Position numbers and translations under genes: made by a program. Positions 34,528 to 44,209 of a DNA stretch of 64,000 nt are shown piece by piece; the stretch's first letter is position 1, and every line of letters starts with the position of its first letter. Source of the stretch: Anisus vortex (Eukaryota; Mollusca; Gastropoda; Planorbidae); assembly GCA_949126835.1 (NCBI GenBank), contig OX421497.1, positions 19,927,909 through 19,991,908 of the forward strand, read 5' to 3'. The notes beneath the pieces are model-generated. The model had not been told where the DNA came from. It did no database searches and saw only the letters and a program-made list of their open reading frames with translations.

Positions 34528-35535
34528 ATAAAAAACACTGTTAGACGAGTAGAAAGTGCTTGTGTATTGAAAAGTCAATCTGACCACTGAATATATACAT
34601 CTAGTAAATTAACAACATCATAATATGGCTTTAAGCTTCTGGTATAGCCTTCTAGATAAGAAAGGTGGGAGGGCTGGTGCGACGTCACTAAGTATTATAA
34701 GGTCCAGAAATTGTTCCCATTGCATTGGCCTAGTACATTTCAGTTAACGGTGTATATATATATAGATCTAACTGGCTATAGTAACTAAGTCTAGTGATGT
34801 TATTCTTCCATAGTAGAGTTCTTTTATAGTCCAAACCAATAGCACGATCTTACGTTTTCTTTCTAATAATAGAATGAGTACAAAGTTCAAAGTGTCTAAG
34901 AAAACTTATACATAATAAACCGATGTCTTATGACATTTAAACTGTGTGTCTAGCTCTGGCATCAAGCTGGTTTATGAATACCTGGAGGACAGCGATGTTT
35001 ACTTATGGAGCTTGCCATTCTGCATCTTTATGCTCTTCAACCTTAACGCCACTGCAGTGATAAAAGTGATTTGGCATATCATTGTTGCGGGAAATATTTC
35101 AACTAAAGATATTCGTGGGAATCGAACTATTTTCAGAATTCTCTGTTACAGAAATTTGGAGGTGCAGACTATACCTTTCAGCCAGGAAATACGATGGCTC
35201 AATAGCTGACTCCTAAATAATAGGCCTACTTTTTTTCTTGTATGATAAATGGTATGATAGTATGCGTGAATGTCTATTGTGTTTGAGTACAAATGGTTCT
35301 TTAATATTGTTTTAGGTATGCTGAAAGACGGAATTTATGTAATTTCATTTTTACATAACTTGACATTAAATAGACAAGAGAAATTGATACAATAGGCAAA
35401 TAGCTCCATGGCCTTAAAAACAAGAAAACATGTAATGACAATGAAACTTAAGCTAACGTCCTCAATACATATTCTGCATCATCAATTTCAACTTCAGGCG
35501 ACAAAGGACATCTCAATAGATTTAAACAAAATAGA
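34528..35535. other. Spacer, nothing recognised
   Basis: An 87-codon plus frame at 34946-35209 has no recognisable domain. No repeat was seen. Confidence 0.4.
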
Positions 35536-35539
35536 ATAA

Positions 35540-35830
35540 ATTGGAAATATAAATGTAGAAGAAAGAGGTTTAAAGAAACTCTTAACGAACTTAAAATCAA
35601 GCAATGCTTCTGGTCTAGATGAAATAACTGAAAATAAATGAACCATTGCCAAATCTTTAAAATACTTTTTCGAGCCTCTCTAAACCAGAGCAAAGTGCCC
35701 AAAGATTGGCAACTAGCAATAAAAAACATAGATCAATATGACCCTGGAAATTATAGACCCGTTTCGCATATACGCATCAAAGACATCAGACACAAACTCT
35801 GTGCAAAGAATTGCTAAACGATTAGAGTTC
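35540..35830 (+). pseudogene. LINE reverse-transcriptase relic
   Basis: In alternating plus-strand frames I read ERGLKKLLNELKIK, then NASGLDEI, then FRASLNQSKVPKDW, then DPGNYRPVS. In order these match the N-terminal RT block of non-LTR retrotransposons (L..LK..KA.GPD.I, ...SL..G.VP..W, ...NYRPVSL), as in Jockey/CR1/RTE-type elements. Stops and frameshifts break it, and the catalytic region is not seen. It is a dead 5'-truncated or internal fragment, and the clade cannot be decided. Confidence 0.7.
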
Positions 35831-35989
35831 ATAGGACACGCTTTTATCAGTGTTTTGTCTCTCAATGGAATACAAATGTAGATAAGTTGGTGGTTTCGGT
35901 GAAAAAAACACTTTTAGTAAACTTTATATTTCCATTTTGTATTGTGTAGTTTTTCTGTTGGATTTATTTGGCACATATATTTACAATAT

Positions 35990-36480
35990 ACTCAGTTAAT
36001 ATTACATTTCATTTAGCTGAAATAACAATTACCAGGAAGAAATGACAATTGATTCATATCATGAAACATATTACTCAGCTAAATTGCCATTTTATTAGGT
36101 TATAATATATAATTTTATTCCTAAAATTGACATCTTACTATCTTTGATTGACATCATTCAACTTAGTTAAATGGATTTTACTCAGTTCTAATAAAATTTA
36201 TGTCATTTATTTCAATTTAAATGACATTTTACTGAACTGAAATGACATTTCTCTGAACAAAAATGACATGTTACTAAGTATAATCGACATTATTCAACGG
36301 AAATTACATTTTGCTCTTAAAAAACATTTTATTATGACGTAAGACATTACTCATTTTAAATGACATTTTACTAATTTAAAATCACATTTTTACAACCCTC
36401 AAATGAGATTTTTACTCAAATATAATTTTATTTATTCACATATTATAATACATATTTATTAGATGTAATTACATTTCACT
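35990..36480. repeat. Degenerate repeat of AAATGACATTTTACT
   Basis: AAATGACATTTTACT and close variants (AATGACATTTCTCTG, AAATGACATGTTACT) recur at roughly 24-bp spacing. This is an old, diverged tandem array. Confidence 0.65.
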
Positions 36481-37075
36481 CACAAAAAATATTGTACTTA
36501 TATTCGTATTAGTATTCTTTTCCATCTCTGAAGTTATTGATTGAAACTTTTTGCCCCCAACGCAACATTCGAATAATGAAAACTTTCGACTCGATGTGGG
36601 TTAAAGGTCAACATCTATTAACTCGTTTCATCAGCTGCATGCATCAGCAATTCAATACGCAATATTTGTGTTTTATAGAAGCGGTCAAGGCAGATAGTCA
36701 TCACGTCAAGGCATCATATATACAGCGGATATATCGATCAGTCATCTTATTTACTTTATTGTTTTCTTATCGTCAGCTGTGATGTGGGATGTATAGCATG
36801 TAAAGTATTTCTTACATCACGTTACACACTAGCTGAAAGGTTTTGGTAATATGCATAGTGAATAGTATTTCAAAGTGTCCAGTCTTCGGGTTCTAAGTAC
36901 TATGGTAATAGTTAATTGTAATATCAAGAAGGGAAAAACAAGCACATGTAATCCCACGTCTCTGTATATATCTTGGTATTAATGGTTGTACAAATGTTGG
37001 GTGTTGGTAATGAAATATATGACCAACTAGATCAAAGCAATTGACTTTTCTTTAAAGTACAAATCAACGACATAC
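36481..37075. other. Spacer, nothing recognised
   Basis: An 81-codon plus frame at 36537-36782 has ordinary composition but no recognisable domain. Not called as a gene. Confidence 0.4.
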
Positions 37076-37399
37076 ATTGTAGGAATCGGACGAACACTTA
37101 AAGATTTCGTAGGAATTGGATGAACACTTAAAGATTTCGTAGGAATTGGATGAACACTTAAAGATTTCATAGGAATTGGATGAACACTTAAAGATTTCGT
37201 AGGAATTGGATGAACACTTAAAGATTTCGTAGGAATTGGATGAACACTTAAAGATTTCGTAGGAATTGGATGAACACTTAAAGATTTCGTAGGAATTGGA
37301 TGAACACTTAAAGATTTCGTAGGAATTGGATGAACACTTAAAGATTTCGTAGGAATTGGACGAACACTTAAAGATTTCGTAGGATTTGGATGAACACTT
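37076..37399. repeat. 30-bp minisatellite, left part (11 copies)
   Basis: The unit GAACACTTAAAGATTTCGTA plus GGAATTGGAT repeats about eleven times, nearly identical. The last unit is cut after GAACACTT by the LTR retrotransposon. The array resumes at 45609. The minus frame is an open 10-residue repeat because the period is 30, and it is not a gene. Confidence 0.96.
37395..37399. other. Target-site duplication CACTT (left)
   Basis: These five bases directly abut the LTR and are repeated exactly at 45609-45613. A 5-bp duplication is usual for Ty3/gypsy-type integrases. Confidence 0.95.
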
Positions 37400-37486
37400 T
37401 GTCACGACGTGGCAATTGAGAGGGGGGTAATAATGGCTGGTTGTCTTAGAGGTATGAGGTGCCGATGCTGTAGTTGACCTGGAATA

Positions 37487-37589
37487 TTTATTTGTTCTCT
37501 ACTGGCTCGTTTAGATGTTATTAAACACACACAAACAGACAGTTCTAAGTTAGGCAAGCAAGTCTCTGGTTACGTTTCAGGTGTTTATT
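37487..37589 (-). promoter_or_regulatory. Candidate poly(A) signals in the 3' LTR
   Basis: On the element's sense strand AATAAA occurs at 37492-37487 and again at 37589-37584, in the downstream third of the LTR. Either could serve for 3' end formation of the transcript. The motif is common in AT-rich DNA, so this is tentative. Confidence 0.35.
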
Positions 37590-38235
37590 TATGATTCAAA
37601 TTCAATATCCAATGATGAAATACACATACTAACATGCAGGGGAGATATAATGCTTGAGATATATGCACAGGAACGTCTATCACTCAATATACTGTGTTGT
37701 TGCGGAATCCAAGTTTAGGCTACGTAACTATAATGAGGAAATTACGATTACTGGCTAAGTATCTGCAAGTCCAAGTAACAATTCGGGAGCTAGATCAAAA
37801 CGATGTGTCTAGCTCGGGAGCTGGGGGAGATCTGCTTTAGTTTAGTTGGGCGGGCTTTTTCGTGAACATTAGTCACCTGACCCAAGGTTAATTTGGTTGG
37901 CTTACATTTAATTACATCCTATTCTCATTGGCTAGATTGAATATACATTTGCATAAGAAAAGCTTATTGGAGCCAAAAATGGATTGGGGGTCGGGGTTGC
38001 GAGGGCGGAACGGGGGGGGGGGAGAGGTCTAGATGAAAGACAATTGATACAGACGTCATGCTGAGTGGGGGAATTTATCTCCCTTTGGTAGAATTTTAAG
38101 TAGTTAACTCAAGTGGCTGGGGGGGGGGGTTTCGGACGAGAATTAGTTATATGTGTGCGAACTGGGTTCTCTGGTCAACGCTCAGGGAACGACCGTCTCA
38201 AAGCAATTGCATAACGTGCCGCTAAGCTGAGGGGA

Positions 38236-38243
38236 TATAAAAG
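38236..38243 (+). promoter_or_regulatory. TATAAAAG box in the LTR, antisense to gag-pol
   Basis: A consensus TATAAAAG followed by a G-rich stretch sits on the plus strand, opposite to the coding strand. If used, it would drive transcription out of the element's coding direction. It is present once here and twice in the other LTR. Function not shown. Confidence 0.3.
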
Positions 38244-38677
38244 GGGGTGGGGGTGGCGGGGGCGCGAAGAGGAGTGGGTGAGTGAGGGATCGAGTAATAA
38301 CTGTCTACACATGCGTTAAAATAGTACAAGATATAAATACATTAAGACATGATATGAATACATTAATATAGCATAGGATAAAATATATACATTCTAACTA
38401 ACACATTCGTACCCATTCAACCAAGATGTAGTACCAAGTTGAATCGTATTAGTCAGTAGACTCTGAATTTGGGCGTAGTACAAGAGTATAGTGAAGGGTA
38501 GAGAAACAGGTGAGAAAGAGTGATGGGGAGATGTAATTGCGTAAGGGAGGGAGAAGATAGTGACGTCAGACTAACCTTCTCTCTATTCTAGCTAAACTTA
38601 AGCTAATCTAAGGTTCTAGTTATACACTGCTATCTATCTAAGTGCTAATAGTCACGATTAAATCCAGAATTGTGACA

Positions 38678-38684
38678 TCCCTCC
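38678..38684 (-). other. Polypurine tract candidate
   Basis: On the sense strand GGAGGGA directly precedes the 3' LTR start TGTCACA. This is the expected position for the plus-strand DNA primer. It is short (7 purines). Confidence 0.5.
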
Positions 38685-38721
38685 GGGCCAATTTGGAATA
38701 CACGTGAGAGTGGATTCATAC

Positions 38722-41700
38722 CTAATTTACTGAGTCTGAGGCCGGGGTTTGAGCGGTGTCGGTGGGGCCTGAGTCAGGGGCGTGATCTGAGTCAGAGTAC
38801 CGGGACAGGAAATCTGCGAGATGGTGTTCCTTCCCGGACTGGTAGATGGTCTGGAAGCTGTACTGTGACAGGGTGAGGGAGTACCTCATTAACCTTCTGT
38901 TTAGGTTTTTTGCGAATGCGAGAAACGTGAGGGGTTGGTGGTCTGTGTGGAGGATAAAATGGCGACCGTATAGGTATACGTGGAACTTCTCAATTCCAAA
39001 CACAAGAGCCCAACATTCTAGCTCAGAAGTACTGTAATTCATCTGGGTGGCGTTGAGCTTACGCGAGGCATATGCTACGGGAAACAGCATATTATCGTGC
39101 TCCGGGTCGGGTTGTAGCAGGGCCGCGCCGACGGCGCGTCCACTAGCGTCGCACTTCAATACGTAGGGGCGGGTCGGGTCAGGCAGACGGAGTATGGGTT
39201 TACTAGTGAGAGCAGCCTTCAGCTGGTCGAACGCTAGCTGGCATTCTGTTGACCAGGTGACTTTTTCCGGGAGGTTTTTCCGCGTCAAGTCTGTTAAAGG
39301 GGCCGCGATGCTATTGTATTGCGGTATGAACTTTTGGTAATACCCTGTTAATCCTAGGAGGGACCTTATACCTGATTTGGTGGTGGGCTGAGGGGCTAAC
39401 TTAATTTTCTCTACTTTGGTTTCGTCTGGCATTATTTTGTTCTTTTCGATCATGTGACCTAAGAATTTCAGTTTATTGAAACCTACCATGCATTTCGACG
39501 GCCTGGCGGTTAGGCCGGTTTCGCGGAGTCTAGCTAGTAGAGCGGTTATCGTTTCCACATGTTCTGCCCAGGTGGGCGTGGCTATCAAGATGTCATCCAC
39601 GAAGTGGGTGATCCCAGGTCGGTCAATTGGCTGGATCAGTTTTCGCATCATGCGAGTGAACACGGAGGGGGAATCGTTTAGGCCAAAGGGGACGGTTTGG
39701 AATTCGAAGTGGCCTTGGTCGGTGGTAAAGGCGAGGTAAGGGCGGCACTTCTCTTCCACTTCTATTTGGAAGAACCCCTTGCTAAGGTCAAACTTGGAAA
39801 AGTATTGAGCGTTGCTCAGTTTTGAAAATAGTAAATCAGGGTCTGGCATGGGCTCGACTTGAAATTCAGTGACTGCGTTTAACCGGCGGAAATCTACGCA
39901 CATGCGGCGAGATCCGTCTGATTTCTTTACTAATACTATCGGCGCATTGTATGGGGAGGTTGAACTCGCGATGATGTTATGGGCTAACAGATAATTGATT
40001 TCTTTCTCAATGACGTCCAGTTTGGCGTGGGGCATAGCGTATGGCTTGACCGTAATGGGTCGCGGGTCCGTGACTTTCATGGTGAACGTCTCTAAGTTAG
40101 TACGTCCTGGGGTGTCAGTTAGCACATCTGAGTGTGAGGAAAGTAAGTTTTTGACTGTTTTGATCTGTTCAGGGGTTAAGAGGGGACAGATTCCTACGTC
40201 ATCCATGGTTTCTCCCTTATGTAAGGGAAACGCGGTCAGTGAGTCATCGGCTTCTGTTTCTTCCGCGATGGCGGTTGCTACAAGGGGCGTATCGTCGAGT
40301 GGGCGTTCGAGGTATTGTTTTAGCAGGTTGATGTGGAACAGTTTGTCTTTGTTTCCGACTTTGATGAGGTAGTTAGTGCCTGAGAGCTTTTTTGTAACTG
40401 GGTAGGGGCCCCTCCATGCTAACTGGAGTTTGTTGTAAGAGGAGGGGAGGAGCAGTAGTGCCTTATCGCCCGGAGCCAGAAAGCGTTCTTTGGCCCGCCG
40501 ATTGTATAGTTTCTCCTGTTTCTCCCTCTCCTTGGCTAAGTATTTTGAGGCGATAGTGTGGACAGTGTTAAGCCTAGCCTTTAAGTTGTTGATGTAGGCG
40601 TGGACGGAGAGTTCTTCGGGATGCGGGGAAGGATTAGTCCAGGCGCGCTTGAGGAGTTCTAGAGGCCCACGGGGTTGGGAACCGAATAGCATCTCATAGG
40701 GGGTGTAGCCTAGAGTAGAATGGGGGGTGGACCGATATGCGAATAAGGCTGTGGGGAGGAGTGTGTCCCACTCATCCAGAGGGCCATCGACGGTTTTCTT
40801 TAACAGCCCGATTAAAGTTTGGTTAAAACGTTCGACTAGCCCATTGCATTGAGGGTGGTAGGGGGAGGATCGGATGTGGGTGGTGTTCATTATGTGCAGC
40901 GCTTCTCTCATCAGTGTACCGGTGAATTGGGGCCCGTTATCGGAGAGTAGGACTTCGGGAAACCCCACTCTCGTGAAAATGGTAAACAGTGCCTCGGCCA
41001 CGTGTTTCGCGTCCTCTTTCGGCAACGCTACCGCTTCCGGCCAATTGGTGGCCTGACATATCACGCAGAGTATGAACCTGTTCTTCTTACGTGTTATGGA
41101 AAGTGGCCCGACGAGGTCTACTGACACCCGCTGAAAGGGTGTGTTGGTCACCGGGTGTTTACCTAACGGTAGTGGTTTAGTGTGGTGGGCCTTGGACATG
41201 AGCTGGCATTGGTGGCATGACGCTACAAATCGTTTGATCTCATTGTGCATGCCGGGCCAGTGGAAATAATGGGTGATTTTGTTGATTGTGGACCCTTGCC
41301 CTTGGTGACCACCCAGGGTTGAGTCGTGGGCCGCCTCCATTACTTGTCTACGGTAGGGACCGGGAATGATGAGCTGGTCTCTGACCGATCCGTCAGGGAG
41401 GCTGGACTGTCGGAACAGTCGTTTCCCTTTTTGAATAAACGAGTGGGGTTTCGGGGGGTCTGGGTTTTGACCGACCTTAGCGAACAGTGGGGCCAGGGTC
41501 GAGTCTTCCTGTTGGGCCCGCAGGAATTCGTGGGCCGTGGGGGATTCCTCGAGAGGGTGGGGAACATCGGCAAGGTTGACGTATCGTTCCCCCAGGATGA
41601 CGTCATAGGGTAATTTGGCTCGGACTGCTAAGGTAGCCGTGCCAGTGTATGGTTGTGACTTGATGTGAACCTTGGCGGTTGGGAGGGACTCAACTTCTCC

Positions 41701-42084
41701 CGTTACCACTCTATATTGGATTGACTCGCCGGTGTAATCGGAGGGACTCACGAAGGAGGTCTTAGCGAACCCATCGATCTGGCATCCTGAGTCGAGAAGG
41801 GCCCTGGCTCTTTTAGAGTTGATCTCTATATTTCTTTCTGTCTTGGTTTCCGGTTTGTCGGAGGGTGTAAGCGGGGGGGGTGCCGGTTTCTGGGTCTTGC
41901 GTCCGGGGGGTGTCCGCAGGGCAAAGGGTGATGGTGTATACTCCTCGGGGGGGGGGGGGGTTCTGGGAGTGATTAGGGCCGGTATGTGCATTAGGCTGTT
42001 GCCCAGTGGAGTTACCTTGTCGAGTCGATTGGGTTTGCCCGGTGCCGGTTTGTGCCCTGGTCGGTTGGTATGGTTGGCCCGCAC
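38722..42084 (-). CDS. pol: Pol polyprotein: protease, integrase, RT, RNase H
   Basis: 1120 residues, uninterrupted. Residues 1-85 are proline-rich. An aspartic protease follows, with ALLDSG at 95-100 and VILG at 162-165. The integrase has an H2C2 zinc site (H253, H260, C290, C293) and a DD35E core (D323, D382, E418), then a GPY/F module (GPY at 559-561). Next is the RT (about 665-850; D766, FVDD at 828-831) and RNase H (D979, E1021, D1048). The domains resemble Ty3/gypsy proteins, but the integrase comes before the RT as in copia, which points to a Gmr1-like element. The first ATG lies within gag in another frame, so expression probably needs a +1 (or -2) shift, and the real N-terminus is unknown. 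No chromodomain is seen. Confidence 0.95.
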   Translation of the reverse strand: MRANHTNRPGHKPAPGKPNRLDKVTPLGNSLMHIPALITPRTPPPPEEYTPSPFALRTPPGRKTQKPAPPPLTPSDKPETKTERNIEINSKRARALLDSGCQIDGFAKTSFVSPSDYTGESIQYRVVTGEVESLPTAKVHIKSQPYTGTATLAVRAKLPYDVILGERYVNLADVPHPLEESPTAHEFLRAQQEDSTLAPLFAKVGQNPDPPKPHSFIQKGKRLFRQSSLPDGSVRDQLIIPGPYRRQVMEAAHDSTLGGHQGQGSTINKITHYFHWPGMHNEIKRFVASCHQCQLMSKAHHTKPLPLGKHPVTNTPFQRVSVDLVGPLSITRKKNRFILCVICQATNWPEAVALPKEDAKHVAEALFTIFTRVGFPEVLLSDNGPQFTGTLMREALHIMNTTHIRSSPYHPQCNGLVERFNQTLIGLLKKTVDGPLDEWDTLLPTALFAYRSTPHSTLGYTPYEMLFGSQPRGPLELLKRAWTNPSPHPEELSVHAYINNLKARLNTVHTIASKYLAKEREKQEKLYNRRAKERFLAPGDKALLLLPSSYNKLQLAWRGPYPVTKKLSGTNYLIKVGNKDKLFHINLLKQYLERPLDDTPLVATAIAEETEADDSLTAFPLHKGETMDDVGICPLLTPEQIKTVKNLLSSHSDVLTDTPGRTNLETFTMKVTDPRPITVKPYAMPHAKLDVIEKEINYLLAHNIIASSTSPYNAPIVLVKKSDGSRRMCVDFRRLNAVTEFQVEPMPDPDLLFSKLSNAQYFSKFDLSKGFFQIEVEEKCRPYLAFTTDQGHFEFQTVPFGLNDSPSVFTRMMRKLIQPIDRPGITHFVDDILIATPTWAEHVETITALLARLRETGLTARPSKCMVGFNKLKFLGHMIEKNKIMPDETKVEKIKLAPQPTTKSGIRSLLGLTGYYQKFIPQYNSIAAPLTDLTRKNLPEKVTWSTECQLAFDQLKAALTSKPILRLPDPTRPYVLKCDASGRAVGAALLQPDPEHDNMLFPVAYASRKLNATQMNYSTSELECWALVFGIEKFHVYLYGRHFILHTDHQPLTFLAFAKNLNRRLMRYSLTLSQYSFQTIYQSGKEHHLADFLSRYSDSDHAPDSGPTDTAQTPASDSVN

Positions 42085-43195
42085 GTCGGGAGTCTTGAGG
42101 GGGCGGGGGGGGTCTGGGTTGGGGTGGACCCGGTCGGGACGACGGGAAGCTGGTTTGACGGATTAGTGGGGAGGGGTTGGTGCGGTGGTTGTCCCAGTTA
42201 TTCCAGGGTGACTGTGGGTGACCCGGGCGGGACAGATGGCCCGGTGGCCGTGTCGACCGCCCATTTTCCTGTCGGGAAGCGGGATGTGAGAGAGATTTCT
42301 CCCGGGGGTGGGACGATTCTACCTTGTTGGCTTGCAGAAATCTATCTGCGCTTTGTAGGGAGGAGGGTAACCCTTCGATCCCGTGTTGTATCAGGAAGGC
42401 CTTGAGTTTAGGTGTCATTTGTGACTCTACCTGCTCAGTCATAAGGAGGGTGACCATACCGTCGAATGACTGCTCGATATTTCCCAACTCAACCCACTTA
42501 AGAAGGTAGGATTGTATTCGTTCCGCGAATCGGGTGTAATTATCCCCTGGTCGTAGCGTGGACGACCGAAACTTTTTCTGGTAGTGGGACGCGTGCAACT
42601 GGTGCCGGTTTAAGAGCGCGTTTTTCAGTGCAGCGCATGACTCCCTGTCTTCTGGGGCCAGTTTACAGTAAGCCTCGTAGTCCTCTCCTCTCAGAGTGGA
42701 GACGAGGATCCTACAATGCAATTCTGGGGGGACCTCATTCAACTCCATGCAGTCGCTAAACCGCCGGAGGTAAATGTCAATCTGTTCTAAACGGGGGTCG
42801 TGGACGTCGGTCCATAGAGAAGCATGTCTGGGGAGGGGATGGTTGGGAGTGGCTGAACTAAATGATGAGGGGAAGTTTGGGTTGTCGTTGTTATCGGGGG
42901 CCCTAACAATTGCTGCTAATTCAGCTAATCTGAATTCGTGTGCCCTGCGTGCTTCCTCGTCTAACCTATGTTTCTCTCTCTCCTCTCTAGCTAATTGTTC
43001 TACTCTAAGCCTATCTTCTCTTTCTAATTGTTCTGCTCTCTCCTCTCTAGCCACCTGTTCTAATCTAAGTCTCTCTGTCTTGGCCTCATGGGCCGCTACC
43101 TGCTCTACTACGTATTTAGTGATGTCTGAGTCAATGTAGCCTATAGCTATAGCCTCTTCTCTCAACTGCTTACGCAATAGTACACCTTCCGCCAT
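41813..43195 (-). CDS. gag: Gag polyprotein with coiled coil and SCAN-like capsid region
   Basis: 460 residues starting at the ATG at 43195, about 1 kb inside the 5' LTR. Residues 31-97 are a highly charged heptad-rich coiled coil (EREDRLRVEQLAREEREKH at about 58-76). Residues about 130-295 form the capsid-like part. FRSSTLRPGDNYTRFAERI and LLMTEQVESQMTPKLKAFLI within it resemble the SCAN domain, which is thought to derive from Gmr1-like capsids. Residues 300-460 are rich in Pro, Gln, Arg and Ser, and no CCHC zinc knuckle is visible, so RNA binding may rest on the basic, proline-rich tail. The last 90 or so codons overlap pol. Gag would build the cytoplasmic particle and package the RNA. Confidence 0.88.
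   Translation of the reverse strand: MAEGVLLRKQLREEAIAIGYIDSDITKYVVEQVAAHEAKTERLRLEQVAREERAEQLEREDRLRVEQLAREEREKHRLDEEARRAHEFRLAELAAIVRAPDNNDNPNFPSSFSSATPNHPLPRHASLWTDVHDPRLEQIDIYLRRFSDCMELNEVPPELHCRILVSTLRGEDYEAYCKLAPEDRESCAALKNALLNRHQLHASHYQKKFRSSTLRPGDNYTRFAERIQSYLLKWVELGNIEQSFDGMVTLLMTEQVESQMTPKLKAFLIQHGIEGLPSSLQSADRFLQANKVESSHPREKSLSHPASRQENGRSTRPPGHLSRPGHPQSPWNNWDNHRTNPSPLIRQTSFPSSRPGPPQPRPPPPPQDSRRAGQPYQPTRAQTGTGQTQSTRQGNSTGQQPNAHTGPNHSQNPPPPRGVYTITLCPADTPRTQDPETGTPPAYTLRQTGNQDRKKYRDQL
41947..41960 (-). other. C14 homopolymer in the gag-pol overlap
   Basis: Fourteen consecutive C on the sense strand are read as prolines in both frames. Pol lies +1 relative to gag, so slippage by the polymerase or ribosome here could join the frames. 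Equally, the run length could be a sequencing or assembly error that hides a single open frame. Confidence 0.6.
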
Positions 43196-43859
43196 AGTAA
43201 CAGAGTGAGGCGAGATTAAGATACTAGAGGCGGACAGAGATATAGCGAGATAGGAAAGGAAAATATAGGAGGGGTGTTGGGGTTCAGAGTTTAGCTAACG
43301 TAATACAACTCAAAATGGTACTCACCAGACAGCAATTCCAGAATTTTACACACATACACTAACACACGTATATCCAATCATAAAGTTATCGTTTATATGG
43401 CGCTCGGCGCTGTTGGTGCAGATAATTTCGGGCTGGTTAGGAATTTTCTTTCCCCGTGCCGGGACTGGATTAGCGTTTAATGTTAGTGTCTATTTTTCCG
43501 GGTTTGGATACCGGGAACTACGGCGGGTTCCTACGGGGAGGTTGACAGGGCAGTTGTCGGGTTCTCGGCGGTCTCTAGTTGTCGGGCAGGCTGATGCGGC
43601 GGCGGTGGGTCTCTCTGCTGACGTCTCGGGTGCCGGTACGTTGATGCGGGGCCAGAGGGTGGCGACCTGGCGGTTGGGGCGGCAAATCTGGCGTAATGGG
43701 GTGGCAAATTTGGTTGCTGGTGTGTCTGGGGTGACGTAGGCTGGCGTAGTGTGGCGAGCCTGGCTTAATGGGGTGAGTTGGCTGGGGTGGCGTAGATTGC
43801 TCGGAGTGGCGAATCTGGGGTGGCTTAGGTTGGCGTATCTGGGGTGCGTAGGCTGCGTT

Positions 43860-43995
43860 GACATAGGCGTATGCTGGGGTGGCGTAAGCGTAGGCTGAAG
43901 TGTCGTAGGCGTAGGCTGGGGTGGCGTAAGCGTAGGCTGGGGTGGCGTAGGCGTAGGCTGGGGTGGCGTAAACGTAGGCTGGGGTGGCGTAGGCT
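43860..43995. repeat. 21-bp repeat in the leader, about 6 copies
   Basis: GGCGTAGGCGTAGGCTGGGG plus T repeats, with degenerate relatives (GGCTGGGGTGGCGTAG) extending back to about 43700. It is private to the element and probably varies in copy number between family members. Confidence 0.85.
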
Positions 43996-44188
43996 GCGTA
44001 AAGTGGCGAGCCTGGTTTGATGGGTTGATGGATCTGGTTGCTGGCGTTGGGATGACGGGTCTGGTTGCTGGCTTAGAGTCTTTGTGTTGTAGAGAGATGA
44101 GCCCCCATCCAGGGTCGGTTTCAGAATCGGCGTAGTCCTCAGGTTGTTGCTGTTGACAGTGCGCTGAACGGCTTGAAGTTCAGATAAT

Positions 44189-44206
44189 CCCGGACACGAG
44201 GTCCCA
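44189..44206 (-). other. tRNA primer-binding site candidate
   Basis: On the sense strand, three bases after the 5' LTR, TGGGACCTCGTGTCCGGG starts with TGG as required to pair with a tRNA 3' CCA. I could not match it to a specific tRNA. Confidence 0.55.
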
Positions 44207-44209
44207 CTT

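Larger units (their letters stand above)
37400..38677 (-). repeat. 3' LTR, 1278 bp
   Basis: It begins TGTCACGACGTGG and ends CAGAATTGTGACA on the plus strand, with 6-bp perfect inverted ends. It differs from the other LTR by only a few bases (for example near 37985) plus length changes in G runs, and lacks the 124-bp duplication seen there. The near identity indicates a recent insertion. Confidence 0.95.
43196..44209 (-). other. Untranslated leader of the retrotransposon
   Basis: About 1 kb lies between the 5' LTR and gag. It is G-rich on the plus strand and includes the primer-binding site next to the LTR and a 21-bp tandem repeat at 43860-43995. Frames open on both strands here (up to 124 codons) are repetitive and have no known domain. 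The packaging signal would be expected in this part. Confidence 0.6.

Noticed and set aside
37064..37405. 113-codon frame with a repeated EIFKCSSNSY unit
   Set aside because: This is the 30-bp minisatellite in its open frame. The same unit is interrupted by the retrotransposon and resumes at 45609.
38846..42509. Plus-strand frames of 60-125 codons across the retrotransposon
   Set aside because: Antisense shadows of the gag and pol frames, without domains.
43413..43864. Frames of 108 and 124 codons in the retrotransposon leader
   Set aside because: They run through G-rich degenerate repeats in the untranslated leader and show no retroelement domain. An env-like protein was considered, but there is no signal peptide or membrane segment, and the position, upstream of gag, is wrong.
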